Shown: in pieces, positions 25,951-37,364 of the stretch
How the letters are laid out: each line of letters begins with the position of its first letter
Numbering within the stretch: the first letter of the stretch is position 1
NCBI GenBank assembly: GCA_028571685.1
Contig: CM053144.1
Location: 100,408,171 to 100,472,170, forward strand
Source: Heterohyrax brucei
Lineage: Eukaryota > Chordata > Mammalia > Hyracoidea > Procaviidae
DNA length: 64,000 nt
Reading direction: 5' to 3'
Notes under the pieces: model-generated
Told to the model about the DNA's origin: nothing
What the model saw: only the letters and a program-made list of their open reading frames with translations
Databases searched by the model: none
Position numbers and translations under genes: made by a program

Positions 25951-26104
25951 TGGAGCCACGGTGGCTCTGTACTTATGTGTTTGGCTGCTAACTAAAAGTT
26001 TGGTACTATAAACCCACCAGCTGCTCCTTGGAAAACCTGTGAGACAGTTCTACATGGTCCTATAGTGTTGCTCTGAGCTATAATCGATTGGATGGCTTTT
26101 TTTT
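25951..26104 (+). mobile_element. AfroSINE (plus), short subtype
   Basis: GGAGCCACGGTGGCTCTG head, CCACCAGCTGCTCCTTGG, GACAGTTCTACATGGTCC and ATAATCGATTGGATGGC in the expected order, ending in a T-rich run. It is inserted in the old minus-strand L1. Confidence 0.85.
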
Positions 26105-26812
26105 AAGTGTATGAATAACTATAAACACACAACCTTAACATACAAATTATATTCCTGTTATGCTCCTTTCTCCTCCATTTCTGATGATGTGCTTCCAGTA
26201 ACATCAATATACAGCCTATATTCACTAAGTTTAATTTGTACTTGCTTTTTATTGCTTTGACCTTTCCATTTAGAGTACTTTCTGAAGTAATACTTGGAAA
26301 TTTGGTCTGGTGGTGGAAAATTCTCAGAGCTTCTCTTTGTTTAGGAATGTCTTGACTGCCCCTTTATTTTTTCAAAGTAAAGAATTATTGATTAGCAATT
26401 GTTTTGCTGCAGTATTTTGTATATGGTGATTCTTTGTTTTCTGGCATTTAGAGTTTCTGGGGAGAAATGTGAACTGATTCTTATGATAAACCTCTAGTAT
26501 GTTAAACTGCATTCTTCTCTTACTGCTTTCAAAATTCTCTCCTTGTCGCTGTTTGCAATAAATTTATTAAGATATGTTGTACATTTGATCTTCTTGTATC
26601 TTTTCTGACTGTGGTACATGTAGCTTCCTATATTTGCAAAATTGGTTCTGTGCTCACCTTTGGGAAATTCTCTCTGATTACCTATCAGAAAGCAGATTCT
26701 GTGCCTTTGTTGTTATCATGGTGCTCTTAGATTCCATAAATTCTGATACTAGATTTCTTAACTGAATCTCACATCTCCTTTTAAGTTTATGTGCTTTCCT
26801 TTGCTCTTTTCT

Positions 26813-28381
26813 CTCTCTCTTAAAAAAAAAAATTGTGCCTTAAGTGAAAGTTTACAATCCAAGTTAATTTGCTGCATAAAACCCTGTGTATATACATCTA
26901 TGCAACTCTAGTTGCTCTCCCAACCCTGTAATAGCATACTTTTCCTTTCCACCCTGTACTTCTGTATTCATTCAGCCAACACCTATCCCCTTTTCTCTAG
27001 CCTGCCATCTTGTTTCTATAGAGGAGTTCCTCTGACAGCATCATGTTTTATAGTCCAGTTCAATTTTTGTCTGAAGAGTTGTAACCAGTACTGGGCTAGC
27101 AGGGAGTCCAGGGATCAAGGGACCCTCCAGGAGGTCAGAACGTCAAGTCTGGTCTTTTAATAGAATTCTAAGTCTGTACCTCCATTTTTCTAGCACTACA
27201 TCAAGGAGTCTACATTGTATTCCCTGTCAGGGAAGTCATTGGTAGTGGCCAAGCACCATCTAGTTCTTCTGGTCTCATATGGGTGTCATCTCTGGACCTT
27301 ATGGCCTCTTCTGTCTATTAGGATCATATTTTACTCCTGTCTTTGATGTCCTTCATTGTTCTCTGGCCAGGTAGATTGGGACCAACTGATGCTCCTTAGG
27401 TGGCAGCTTGCTAACTTTTAAGACTCTGGAGATCACTCACCGAAATGAGATGCGGAATATTTTCTTAAAAAGAAAAAACAACTTAGTTACGCCAGTTGAC
27501 CTAAATGTCCCCTGAAACCATGTTCCCCAGACTCCTGTTCCTACTGCTCTGACCTTCAAAATGTTGAATTGTAATTAGGAAATCTCTTAGCTCTTGGTAT
27601 AGTCCAACAGTGTTGATCTCCCTTCTATGTGTTGTCACTTCCTTAACTTAACCTAATTCCTATCTATTACCTATGAATGCCCATCTCCCTCTTCTCTCCA
27701 TAGTAACTATCAAAGATTATTTTCTTCTGTGTTTAGATCTTAAGTCCTCCTAATAGTGGTATCATTCAATATTTGTCCTTTTGTGACTAATTTCACTCAG
27801 CATAACATCTACCAGATGATTCCATTTTATCAGACATTTCCCAAGATCATCATTTTTCTTTATCATTGCATAGTACACCACTGTGTGAATATACAATAAT
27901 TTAGCACCTGGTGCAGAGGAGATAAAGCAGTGGAAAGTGCTGGGGAAAAGGAGAGAAATTAGTATGTAGGGAAGACTTGACTTTGCAAGAGATTGTTAAG
28001 CACTTTATGATACTCAGGTGAAAGTTCTCTGTGGTTCTGTGGGTGCCACTAGTCTGAAGCTCAGCTTTCCCACTGAAAACAATGCATTCTGCACACATCA
28101 TTGCTGCTCTGATCAGCTGCCCACAACCACAGTGTTGCAGCACCCTTTTGGTGGCTCAAGTGGGTCCCTTTGTGGAGTGCAGTTTTAAATCTGTCTGAAG
28201 AAGCTACTTTTGGACCTGGTGTCTTCTCCCAGTCACCCACTCAAACCTCTCAGCTTCGCGTCTCATATTCAGAGCTCATAAAACGTCTTATGTAATAGTT
28301 TAGTTGTTTTTCTGATTCTTTATTGTTAGAGGGATCAGAGTATATCTGTGGCTACTCTGCTATTTTAGCCCCACCTCCTGT
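26813..28381 (-). mobile_element. Internally deleted L1 (minus) nested in the old L1
   Basis: The reversed 3' UTR starts near 26836 (CCTTAAGTGAAAGTTTACAA) and runs to about 27902. Sequence then changes to L1 5' UTR-like DNA ending TAGAGGGATCAGAG and CTACTCTGCTATTTTAGCC, comparable to the end at 19955-19985. Most of ORF1 and ORF2 is absent. TCTTTTCT at 26805-26812 and 28382-28389 may be the target duplication. An A run (26822-26832) rather than T lies at the 3' side, which is unexpected for this orientation. Confidence 0.65.
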
Positions 28382-28824
28382 TCTTTTCTTCTGAGACCTG
28401 ATAAATACTGTTCATTTGTCTTCTAGTTATTTATTCTTTCTTCTGTCTGACTTGTTGAGTGTTTCACTGTTTCTAATTTGGATGTTTGATTCTTCAGTTC
28501 CTATGGTTCTCTCTTTTTTAATTTCCTTGTTAATTCTCTCTTCTTTTTCTTCCATTTACTTTCTGAACTCCACTATCTTGTTTTCTGTGTTCCCCCCACT
28601 TTGTTTTGCTGTCCTTAAACATTTGGCACAACAATCTGAAAATATCAATTATTTGCATTATTCTGGCCTCCATAGGAGAGATTTCCTCCTCGTCTTGTTT
28701 TGCTTTTGATCATTCCATTTTCTCTTGCGTTTTGGCATGTTTTACTATTTTTGTTGAGCTTAGCCATTTTGTTTTCTTTTCTTCAAACTTTTAAATTTTG
28801 TTTATTGTGGGAAAGTTTTCTGCT

Positions 28825-28985
28825 TGGCTGCCCTGGTAATGCAGGGGCAACTCATCTGGCTGCCAACCAAAAGGTGTCTCCTACTAGCCATGTCATGGGA
28901 GAAAGATGCAGCAGACTAACCCTGTCAAGATTTACAGGCCCTGGAGCACTATGGGGCAGCTTGTCTCAGCCTTTTGGTTTTGTTG
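28825..28985 (+). mobile_element. AfroSINE (plus), long subtype
   Basis: GGCTGCCCTGGTAATGCAGG head, CTGCCAACCAAAAGGTG, GGAGAAAGATGCAGCAG and TTTACAGGCCCTGGAGCAC. The GGGAGAAAGATG...TTTACAG insert is diagnostic of the long subtype. It is inserted in the 5' part of the old L1. Confidence 0.8.
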
Positions 28986-29720
28986 TTAGTTGGAATGACT
29001 CAGGGGCATTAGTTTTGGTCTGTTCTCCTGAGAAACAGTAGATGACACTAATCTTTAGTGTTTCCCTCCTCCTAGCGTTAGTTTAAGAGATCTGGGTGCT
29101 TGCTCCCAGGAATTCAGTATACATGGAGTGGGATGGGGGATTCACTGGATGCATCTGCTGACATGAACAGTGAGGATCAGTTTTACTATGGAGAAGATGA
29201 GGGGCTCTTTTTGTCTTTCTGTCACTGGCACCTCTGCACAGGCAAACCCACGGTGCTCTTCTGGGAACTGCTTCTGATGTACCTGTTAGTCTGGATTATT
29301 CCTTTCTCTTTCCTACCCTTGTAGGGATTTGTGATCCTAGCCCTAGTCTTTTTCAGGCCTCACTAATGTTCAACAGCACTCTTATGCAGTATTGTGGTCT
29401 TACTTCTCCACCTGCCTCTTGTGCGGCCAATGAACTACCAGGGCTGATTTACTCTGCCTTGGAAAAATCTGTCTAGAGCTTCCTTTGATATACTCTTTTT
29501 CTGTCATCTCTGTTTGGGGCCTTAGCCGGTGTTCCAAAATGGCTCTGATGAGTGAGTGCTCCCACTGTTAGAAGGTAAGATCTCTCAGTTTTTGCTGACC
29601 CCATTCTTTCTCTCTTCTGCTTCTGGACTGATCCTAATTTTCTAAATTTTCAGCTGCTATTTTGAGTTCTGATATCTAAGCCAGTGTTTCTTTTTATTCA
29701 TTGTTTAGTGAGTCAGTTTC

Positions 29721-30962
29721 TAGGGGAGTAGATGGGAGCAACCACTCACTTTACTGTCTTGTTTAGCTCCCTAAATATTTATTTTTCTTTTCTTTCCTTC
29801 ATCTTTCATGATAACGGGATAGTGAATGACAAAGTCCTCTTTCCTCAAGTAATTCTGTTTTTTTTTTTTTTTTTTTTTTTTAAGGGGTACCATTTTACAT
29901 TATTTGAAGGAATAGTAGCAATGAAAGAATTTAAGTATATGTTTTGGTACAAGTTACTGAAAAAATAAAGGTAAACCCTAGGTGATGACAGAAGTTACCC
30001 CTGTGACTATGAGGAAGCCAGGCTACAACTTAACTCTCTTTCATCACTATCTCCCAGGGTGTGCTTGTCAATGAGAACCTCTGCCAGACCTGGCTATGGG
30101 GGCCTCATCCTGTGCACATTGCATAGTCATTCAGTTGTGGATGTGTTTTGCATGCTAATTTAGATAATGAGTCTTAATGGAGTCACACAAATAGGACCAG
30201 TAACCAGTTTGTGTTGCTCTAGTAGTGACTGATATACAATTTTCATAAGTGTAATACAATCATCACTGCATTCAGTTCTCTCTCCCAGTCATCATGTCCT
30301 GATTTCTGGATGTCCTGAAAGAAGATTTAACTATCTTGTTGATTCTGCAGCTTCATCAGTTTTCAATGTATTTCCTCCTTCATGAGATTGGTGAGGAAAA
30401 TATCTGGTAAAATTCTTCAAAGCCACACCATCACAGTCAAAGCAGTAAGACATGGGCAGGTAAAAGGCACAGTGTTCTGGGTTGACCTGGCTCTTGATGA
30501 TGGTCTGCAAGACCTGGTTACGATTCTAACACATCTTCAGCTTTCATGGTGGTGGCTATGCAGAGGTGGAAACAGTAGCTATGACACAGCACTAGAGACA
30601 TGTGAGTGAGAGTGTTGTTTGGAGTGGTCTGAAGGCATTTGAGGAGACGTTGGAGGGCTGGCTTTGGGTGACTATGCAAAGAAGTTTGACCTGGTGCTTT
30701 AAGTTAAAATGGAGTACTATGACAGTTCAGAAAGCAAGAAGAAGTCAGGTAAGAATTCACAGACGGAATGACACTAAGCTGAATCAAATGAATGGGCAGA
30801 AACCCAGGCAAGTGGGAAATGTTATGAGTAAACAGAGAAAACAACATATTCATAGCCCGGAGGGAACTCATTTGTTCCTCAAGAGACTTCATTTATATGT
30901 TCTTTCCATGTTGGTTCTTTCCTTTGTATCTGTTTCAATTTGGCTACACTTTAGTATTTTTA
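29721..30962. other. Mostly unrecognised, with an oligo-T run
   Basis: A pure T run of about 24 lies at 29858-29881. Open frames at 30382-30609 and 30602-30988 (75 and 128 codons) have no recognisable domain or splice context, so I do not call a gene. The GC content is slightly higher than its surroundings around 30380-30700. Confidence 0.35.
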
Positions 30963-31152
30963 AGGAGACTTGGTGGTACAGTGCTTAGAGCAATTGATTG
31001 CTATATGAAAGATTGGCTGTTTGAAAACACCAGATGCTCCAAAGGAGAAAGATGTGGTGGTCTCTTCCTGTAGAGATTCACAGCCTTTGAAACCCTATGG
31101 GGTCCTTGTGAGTCAGAATTGACTTAAGAGCAATAGGTTTGGTTTTACATTA
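30963..31152 (+). mobile_element. AfroSINE (plus), long subtype with A tail
   Basis: GGAGACTTGGTGGTACAGTG head, AAAGGAGAAAGATGTGGTGG, AGATTCACAGCCTTTGAAAC and GAGTCAGAATTGACTTAAG, ending in an A run. Confidence 0.85.
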
Positions 31153-31231
31153 AAAAAAAAAATAAACTCAACAGGAGTGGAAATAGTTTTCATAATTTCT
31201 ACACATTTGACTTGCGCAAATGTCTAAGTAT

Positions 31232-31398
31232 TGAGTTGCTAACAAAAAGGTTGTATTGTCATTTTTACCCAAGGAAGCCTCTGAAGAAAGACCTGGCAGT
31301 CTACTTCTGAAAAATCAGCCATAGAAAGGCCTAGTGAGCAGTTATATTCTGAAACATATGGGGCTACCATGTATTCATATTGATTTGGCAATATCTAG
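31232..31398 (+). mobile_element. AfroSINE (plus), degraded long subtype
   Basis: TTGCTAACAAAAAGGTTG, GAAGAAAGACCTGGCAGTC and TTCTGAAACATATGGGGC are recognisable. The head is worn away. Confidence 0.65.
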
Positions 31399-34274
31399 GT
31401 GGTCTGGGTATTGAGTGCAAGAAAGGCATTATATTAGATTGGATTTTAGCAGGTTTCTGATTTGGAAGTAGGTTACATCAGATGTGAGGAAGAGAGAAAA
31501 GCAGTAGAATGCAAGCAGAAAATGAAGACCCTGAGACAAAAGGAAGGGAGCGTGGTCATGAAAACAAGAAACCCCAACACGTGAGAAATCAAAGATGGTG
31601 CCTCCTAAATGAATGAACTTAAATGATGTGATAATCATGACTTCATGTAGTAAATTGAATATAAACGTGGAAATTTCTTTTTGCTATTGTGAATTTTGCT
31701 AGTTAAAAATGTATTCAAAACTATGGCACCTATAAAAAAGAAAAGACAATACATTTTCTCATGACTTCCTCATGTAAAAATAGATTTCCACTGATACATT
31801 TCACCTTTGTGGACAATGTGTGTTTTATCTTTTCCTCAATGCTCTCAATGCTCTGTGACTGTATTACTTAATCCATATTTTTAGAATATGCATATGTGAT
31901 TATTCAATGAAACCAGTACTATTTAACAAATCAGCCCATTCTCTTCTATGATAATTCTGTTAAAAAGGAAGGAACACTGAATTGTTGTACTATTCTGAGG
32001 CAGAGTCAGGGAAGAAAAGTATTTTTCTTTTAAAGCAAATAAAAACCATCTTTCTTTGAATGTTTTTCTAAAAATGGAAAAGTGTTTTCAGTAGTGACAA
32101 AGGTACATGAATATATGTTGTTGTGTCTGCTTAATTGATGAGTGCAGCTCTATTCTCACTCAAGTTTTGAATAAATGATGTAGCTCTTGATAACATGCTG
32201 ATTTGTGTTCCATCCAACTACTGCTTTTTTTCCCCTTCTTTCTTTTCTGGTTTTACTATTTATGGTACAACACGTTTTCTTCAGATTCCCCAGCTGCTCT
32301 TTCTACAGTGCCTTGGCCACCTTTTACGAAAACTTGACTTTACGCGTTCAGTTCTCTTCCATATTCCCCTGCCCTTACTTCTATCTGTCAGGTTCTTTTA
32401 TGTTAAATTAGGCTCTTTTTCATCTTTGAAGTCTCTACTTTCATATATTGTTACATTTGTGTGAATTACTGAAAGACCGTCTTCCTGAACAAAGAAACTG
32501 TGACTAAAAGCCATCAATAGAGATAATCTCTTTCTCCTGGGGGAAGGTGCTACAAAGACTGAATTTCAGCCTCTACTAACCCATTCGCTGGGTACCTACA
32601 CGCTCAATTGCACAACTGTGTGCAATATCTCTGCTCATAAAATCTAATACTGTGTCACTAGTAATAGGCACTCAAGCGATATTTGTGTTTATTTCAATCT
32701 TTGTTTAAATTAACAAGATGTTTCCTACTTACAAAGAGAAAACTGTTACTAAGATCTTTTTTTTTTCTCTCTCGATAGTACAAAATCATCTTGTTAGCGT
32801 AGATTTTGCTAAGTAAGAGGAAAGTGTAGAAGACAGGAGAAAATGGTTAGATAATTTAGACAATGGGGCTGTCATGGAAATTGTAGTCACAGTGGAACCA
32901 GCTTCAAATGCTCAGCAAGAGCCTAATTTTTTAAAAGTTTTTCTTACACTCTTAAAAGCTTGTTTTAATACAGTTTATTTAATTTCATGTTTTCCTTAGC
33001 TGCTCTGTCAAAGCTGTAACATTTTTACAGAATGGTGTGGTACCAAGATGGGATTCTGCATATTGGTCATGTGGTAAGTGGTATTGTTTAGAGCAGATGC
33101 ACAGTCCTGTCACAGACACTTGAAGAAAGCCTACATCCCTGGGCTGCATTCCTTAAGCTTCTGGAATTGAAACTCTCAGCCAGTAGCCAGCAGCAAGTCA
33201 TCCATGTTTATTATGTTACTTTTAAGTCTCTAGATTTTAGGAACACTGCCTCTTTTTGAATGACGTCAGTTCTCTCTTCATCCCTAATGCAGGTTAGCAT
33301 CTGTAGCAAGCATTGCAGAAAATCAGGTGCTGTTGCAATGCTGCTCACTGTTTGTTGTGCAGTTATTTTTAGTTCCTTCTTCAGTAGTCACCATGACTGT
33401 GAGGGCAAAGGTTCTATGAGTGCTGGCTGACTGTTAATACTCTAGCTATTCTGAACCAACTTTTCCTTTCTTCAGTTGAGACGTCATTCTAGGTTATACC
33501 TGGCAAATTTATTTAGTAGAGAAATTGTTTAGTAGGTTTGTGTTTGCTAGACTCATCTATTACGATGAGCACAAGTAGGCATGGACTGATGTAGGTGAGT
33601 ATATTTCAGAGAAAGATGAACAATTCAGTTTGCTTAGATTCCTTTATCTATCAGTGATTTTGCTTGCCATTTCTGGGCACATGGCAATTCCCTGGCAATT
33701 ACTTTCTCTCAAAATAAGTAGTAGTAGAAAATTTATTATATGTACTATTTTAAGTAGGTGAAAATCATTCAGTTATTATGAAAGGAAAAACCAATCACAT
33801 TTAGAGTTCAAAGAAATAAACTATTTTGCTATACTTTAATGAAATTCAGCATGTTTTTTGCCTTTTTGTGATGTCAGAGTATATTTATGGATATTTATAA
33901 TGATTAAAGCTATTGGGAATTAACAGGAAAGGTGTCAGTTTGTGTAATCACATCTGTAATGATGAAACCTCCACAAAGATGTGGAAGGGAAGGGTCACAT
34001 TCTTTTACAATTCCTGTACATCCACGGCTCTTTCTAACCATCAGTTAATCACAACTTATAGTATTTTTACCTCTATTGGTTATTCTCATAGTTCAATATA
34101 TGCCCAAGAGGACTTGCATTTGAGACACTATTGCCTCAGGCCTTTTTTTTTTTTTTTTAATATTAGAATTGATAAGTACTATTTTATTGCAAAGCCCACT
34201 TTTGACAGCATTTGTTCTGAGGTGGTAAAACTTGTTTTTTTCCTCAGCTTCATTCAATAAATATACTGTTTCTC
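31399..34274. other. No recognisable gene or repeat
   Basis: About 2.9 kb of AT-rich DNA with short frames only (up to 115 codons at 33913-34260, with no motif). A T run lies at 34143-34158. This is the longest stretch in the window that I cannot assign to a repeat. Confidence 0.4.
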
Positions 34275-34740
34275 GATGAGGCTGTACGTACACCACATCA
34301 AGGCATGTATACAATTAACCCTATATCTTGATGTATGTTTGGGTATTTCCTATTTTTGGCTATTATGAATAAAATTACCTTGTGTCTTTGAGTGGAAGTC
34401 TTTGTGTGGGCATATGTTTTCATTTCTCTTAGGTAATTTCTAGGAACAATACATATTTATAACTTGAGATGCATCATAAATGAATAACTATTTTTTTAGA
34501 AAAAAAATCCTTATATATAGTTTCCCAGTATAGTAGTACCATTTTACATTCTACTTGCAATGTATTGGAGAGTGTTCTTTTTGCTCTGCATTCTCGTCAA
34601 TACTTATCACTTTATTTTTAGCTGTTTGGTAAATATGTATTTTAATTTGAATTTCTCTGATGATTAATGATGCTGAAAATCTTTTTGCTTGAATTTTTGA
34701 CATTTATATCTTTTCTGAGATACTTGCTTTTTTATGTTTA
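34275..34740 (-). mobile_element. Ancient L1 3'-part fragment (minus)
   Basis: TTTTTGGCTATTATGAATAA, GTGTGGGCATATGTTTTC, ATTTCTCTTAGGTAATTTC and GTACCATTTTACATTC follow the order of old mammalian L1 ORF2 C-terminal sequence read in reverse. Confidence 0.7.
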
Positions 34741-35039
34741 ATGAATTGTAGGAGTTCATCTTATACTGTGGACAGCAGACATATATATAGATATAGAGAT
34801 ATATATAAAAAGCCACACCTCAGAAAGCTAGAACTCAGTGGACTGCCTTGTTGTTCTGGGTCCTTCAAGTGTTCTGATTTTGACAGGGTAGGGTCTTACC
34901 ACTTTTTCTGTAGCTCCTTTTAGTGGAAAATACTTGAGCTTTTCTTCTCTGACACATTTCTCCCTTACACAGGTTCCGGTTTTCGCAGATTTCACATATG
35001 TACATCTGTATTTTTTTTGAATGTATGTGTGTATGTATA
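34741..35039. other. Spacer with TATA-rich microsatellite
   Basis: A (TA)-rich run lies at about 34780-34808 and a TATG-type run just left of the mariner (35020-35039). Open frames here have no recognisable features. Confidence 0.35.
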
Positions 35040-36301
35040 CAAGGTCTGACAAGTTTGTGAACTTGCCACCATCCACCTATGTTGGCGGAATTGTACAAAC
35101 AACTTGGTAAGGTTTCATAACATTGGTATTTCAGTCTCTCACATCTGTGTTCATGTCAACATGTGGTGGTATCTTGCTGCAGTGTTCATTATTGTTGTTG
35201 CGTGTGCCTGTGGGCTGTTGGGAGAATGTCAGAGCTTGAATCAGAGCAAAGAACCAACATCACATTTCTTGTTAAACTTGGCAAGAGTGGAAATGAAATC
35301 AGGGACATGTTAGTCCAAGTTTATGGGGATAATGCCATGAAGGAAATGGCAGTGTACAAATGGATTAAATGTTTTTATGAGGGGAGAGAATGTGTCACTG
35401 ATGAAGAGAGGTCAGGGTGGCCAGTAACAAACAGAAGTGACAAAATCATTGTGAACAGTTCATTGAATTGTATGTCAAAATCACTGGCTGACTGTGAAAA
35501 GCATAGCATACCAAATAGACATTCATATAGAAACAGGAAAATCTTGGCATGAGAAAGATGTGTCCAAAAATGGTTCCAAAGGAGCTCAACAATGAACAAC
35601 AGTAAAGGAGAGTTGAGGTTTGCCAAGACCTTTCGGAGAGTCAAGGTGATGTTTCTGGCTGTGTTATCATTGGTGATGAAATATAAGTGTACCATACTAC
35701 CCTAAAACAGCGTAAAAGTGCACAATGGAAGTCAACCAATTCTCTATGAGCAATAGATTTCAGTCTAAGAGTCAAAACGCTGTTGCTAAGGTTTTTCGAT
35801 ACCAGAGGGATTGTTAATTGTGGATTTGTAACAAATGGACAGTTAACCAAGTTTACTGTTTGGATGTGCTGAAAAGGCTGTGAAAAAAAGTTAGCTGAAA
35901 ATGACCTGAACTTTTTGCCAGCAGCTCATGGCTCTTGCATCATGACAGTATTCCAGCTCACATGGCACTGTCCATAAGGGAGCTTTTAGCCAGTAAACAA
36001 ATAACTGTATTGGAGCACCCTCCCTGATTACCTGGTCTGGCCCCTGGTGACTTTTGTCTTCATGTAAGGATAAAGGAAATATTGAAAGGAAGACACTTGG
36101 TGACATTCAAGACATCAAGGATAATACAACAGCGATGATGGCCATTCCAGAAGAAAAGTTCCAAAATTGCTTTGAAGGGTGGACTTGTTGGTGCATAGCT
36201 TCCCAAGGCGAATACTTTGAAGGTGAACGTGATGGTATTCAACAGTGAGGTATATAGCACTTTTTCTAGCATGAGTTCACTAACCTACTTGTCAGACCTC
36301 A
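35040..36301 (+). mobile_element. Mariner DNA transposon, full-length relic
   Basis: Terminal inverted repeats of about 28 bases: AAGGTCTGACAAG at the left and CTTGTCAGACCTC at the right, extending inward to GTGAACT/AGTTCAC. TA dinucleotides flank at 35038-35039 and 36302-36303, giving 1262 bp, the usual mariner size. The transposase gene starts with MSELESEQRTNI at 35226 and its end (EYFEGERDGIQQ) is at 36247. It is defective through frameshifts and stops. Confidence 0.9.
35226..36248 (+). pseudogene. Mariner transposase relic (DD34D family)
   Basis: Mariner transposases bind the inverted repeats, cut the element out and insert it at TA. The N-terminal helix-turn-helix region is open for about 78 codons from ATG 35226 (FLVKLGKSGNEIRDMLVQVY, then YKWIKCFYEG and DEERSG). 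The frame then breaks. The first catalytic Asp is in GDE at 35675-35677, next to an in-frame stop two codons on. The second is in HHDS at 35944-35946 and the third in LAPGDF at 36049-36051, with exactly 34 codons between, as in mariner. A stop replaces a residue of the PPYSPDLAP motif at 36025-36027. The catalytic residues survive but the protein cannot be made. Start and family are clear. Confidence 0.9.
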
Positions 36302-36329
36302 TATGTGTGTATGAATGTAAGATATATAT

Positions 36330-36415
36330 AGTTGTTGTTAACTGTTAGCTGCTGTTGAGTTGATCCCAATGGATGGTAAGGCCATGCGCAATAAAACAAA
36401 ACACTGCCCAAATTC
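36330..36415 (-). mobile_element. RTE/AfroSINE tail fragment (minus)
   Basis: GTTGTTGTTAACTGTTAGCTG, TTGAGTTGATCCCAATGG and CAATAAAACAAAACACTGCC correspond to the reversed RTE 3' end. Confidence 0.7.
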
Positions 36416-36560
36416 ATTAGGAAATTCAAACTTGTTTCTAATTTGTTGTTTTTATTTGGGAGCTGCCAGGAACATGTACTAAACTAGACAACATTAAAAT
36501 GCTTTGATACTCAAAACAGTGATGTGGAAACCCGCCATTTGAATATCATATTTCTTTTGC

Positions 36561-36752
36561 CAGGAGCCCTGGTGGCACAGTGGTTGAAGTATCCAGCTAC
36601 TCACCAAAAGTTGGTGGTTCAAACCCATCATACACTCCCCCGAAAAAAGATGTGGCAGTCTGCTTCTGTAAAGATTTAAAGCCTTGGAAATCCTATATGG
36701 CAGTACAGCTCTGCCCTAAAAGATTACGATGAATAGAAATTGACTTGACAGT
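36561..36752 (+). mobile_element. AfroSINE (plus), long subtype with intact Pol III boxes
   Basis: CAGGAGCCCTGGTGGCACAG head. Box A (TGGCACAGTGG) is at 36573-36583 and box B (GGTTCAAACCC) at 36616-36626, both close to tRNA consensus. GAAAAAAGATGTGGCAGTC marks the long subtype. The 3' part (ATGAATAGAAATTGACTTG) is divergent. Confidence 0.88.
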
Positions 36753-37364
36753 AGTGATTCTTTTTTCCAGCCTCTTGCAAAATTTCAGCCTTGTAAGTTC
36801 ATTGCAGCAGATTAGCTTTTTGAAAGTTAATAATAGTATGCAATTATTAGCATCTTCAGTCAATAGTATTGCATATTTAAGTGCAGTTTTCTCTGCATGA
36901 CTACTCACTATATCAAAACATTTTGCTCTTCACATTTCTTTTTTCAGATGTAATTAACATGATTATTTTTAAAATTTGTAATATATACATGTTGCCAAAT
37001 AGTTATATTTTTATTACATTAGTTAGGGCCTTAGTATAGATATGACTGAGAATATTTTATTTAAAACATACTCTATTTTTTCTTCAGGTTTGCTTATAAC
37101 ATGATTCAAATGATTGAGTCTATGGCATTTCAATGTTTTTGTTTCTTTAAAGTTTATGTTATCCTATGTATTATACAGCTTATATATAACTTATAATGCC
37201 AGGAATTTTGAGAGATAGTTACCATTTCAACTGACTGGCAGAGATCCATATTTGTGCCCATTACAGAAATAAGGTGGCATGACAGAATGTGGAAATTATC
37301 AAACAATATCACTGATATTGCATGAAAGTAAAATTCTGCTGAAGATAATTAAACAGTTCTAGTA
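36753..37364. other. AT-rich spacer, nothing recognised
   Basis: No gene or repeat identified. Confidence 0.35.

Larger units (their letters stand above)
20015..29720 (-). mobile_element. Old, near full-length L1 (minus) with later insertions
   Basis: The reversed 3' UTR begins around 20015-20100 and includes AGTTGTATCTCAGAAGGCC (20636) and CTACTCACCAAATTTGG (20678). ORF2 runs from about 25640 down to 21400, then the inter-ORF/ORF1 region (25700-26812, resuming at 28390) and a GC-richer 5' part to about 29720. Insertions include an RTE tail at 21540-21740, a solo-LTR-like unit at 24787-25233, SINEs at 25951-26104 and 28825-28985 and a short L1 at 26813-28381. Removing the short L1 joins CTCTTTTCTCTC to CTTTTCTTCTGAGACC in the order expected for L1. 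Confidence 0.75.

Noticed and set aside
30382..30988. Two overlapping plus-strand frames of 75 and 128 codons as a possible gene
   Set aside because: No domain, no splice signals with consistent phase, no homologous copy in the window, and codon content looks random.
34780..34808. TATA-rich run as a promoter
   Set aside because: It is a simple TA repeat with no nearby gene or initiator context.
36561..36752. tRNA gene suggested by box A and box B
   Set aside because: The sequence continues as a SINE body with the AfroSINE order and lacks a foldable acceptor stem, so it is a tRNA-derived SINE.
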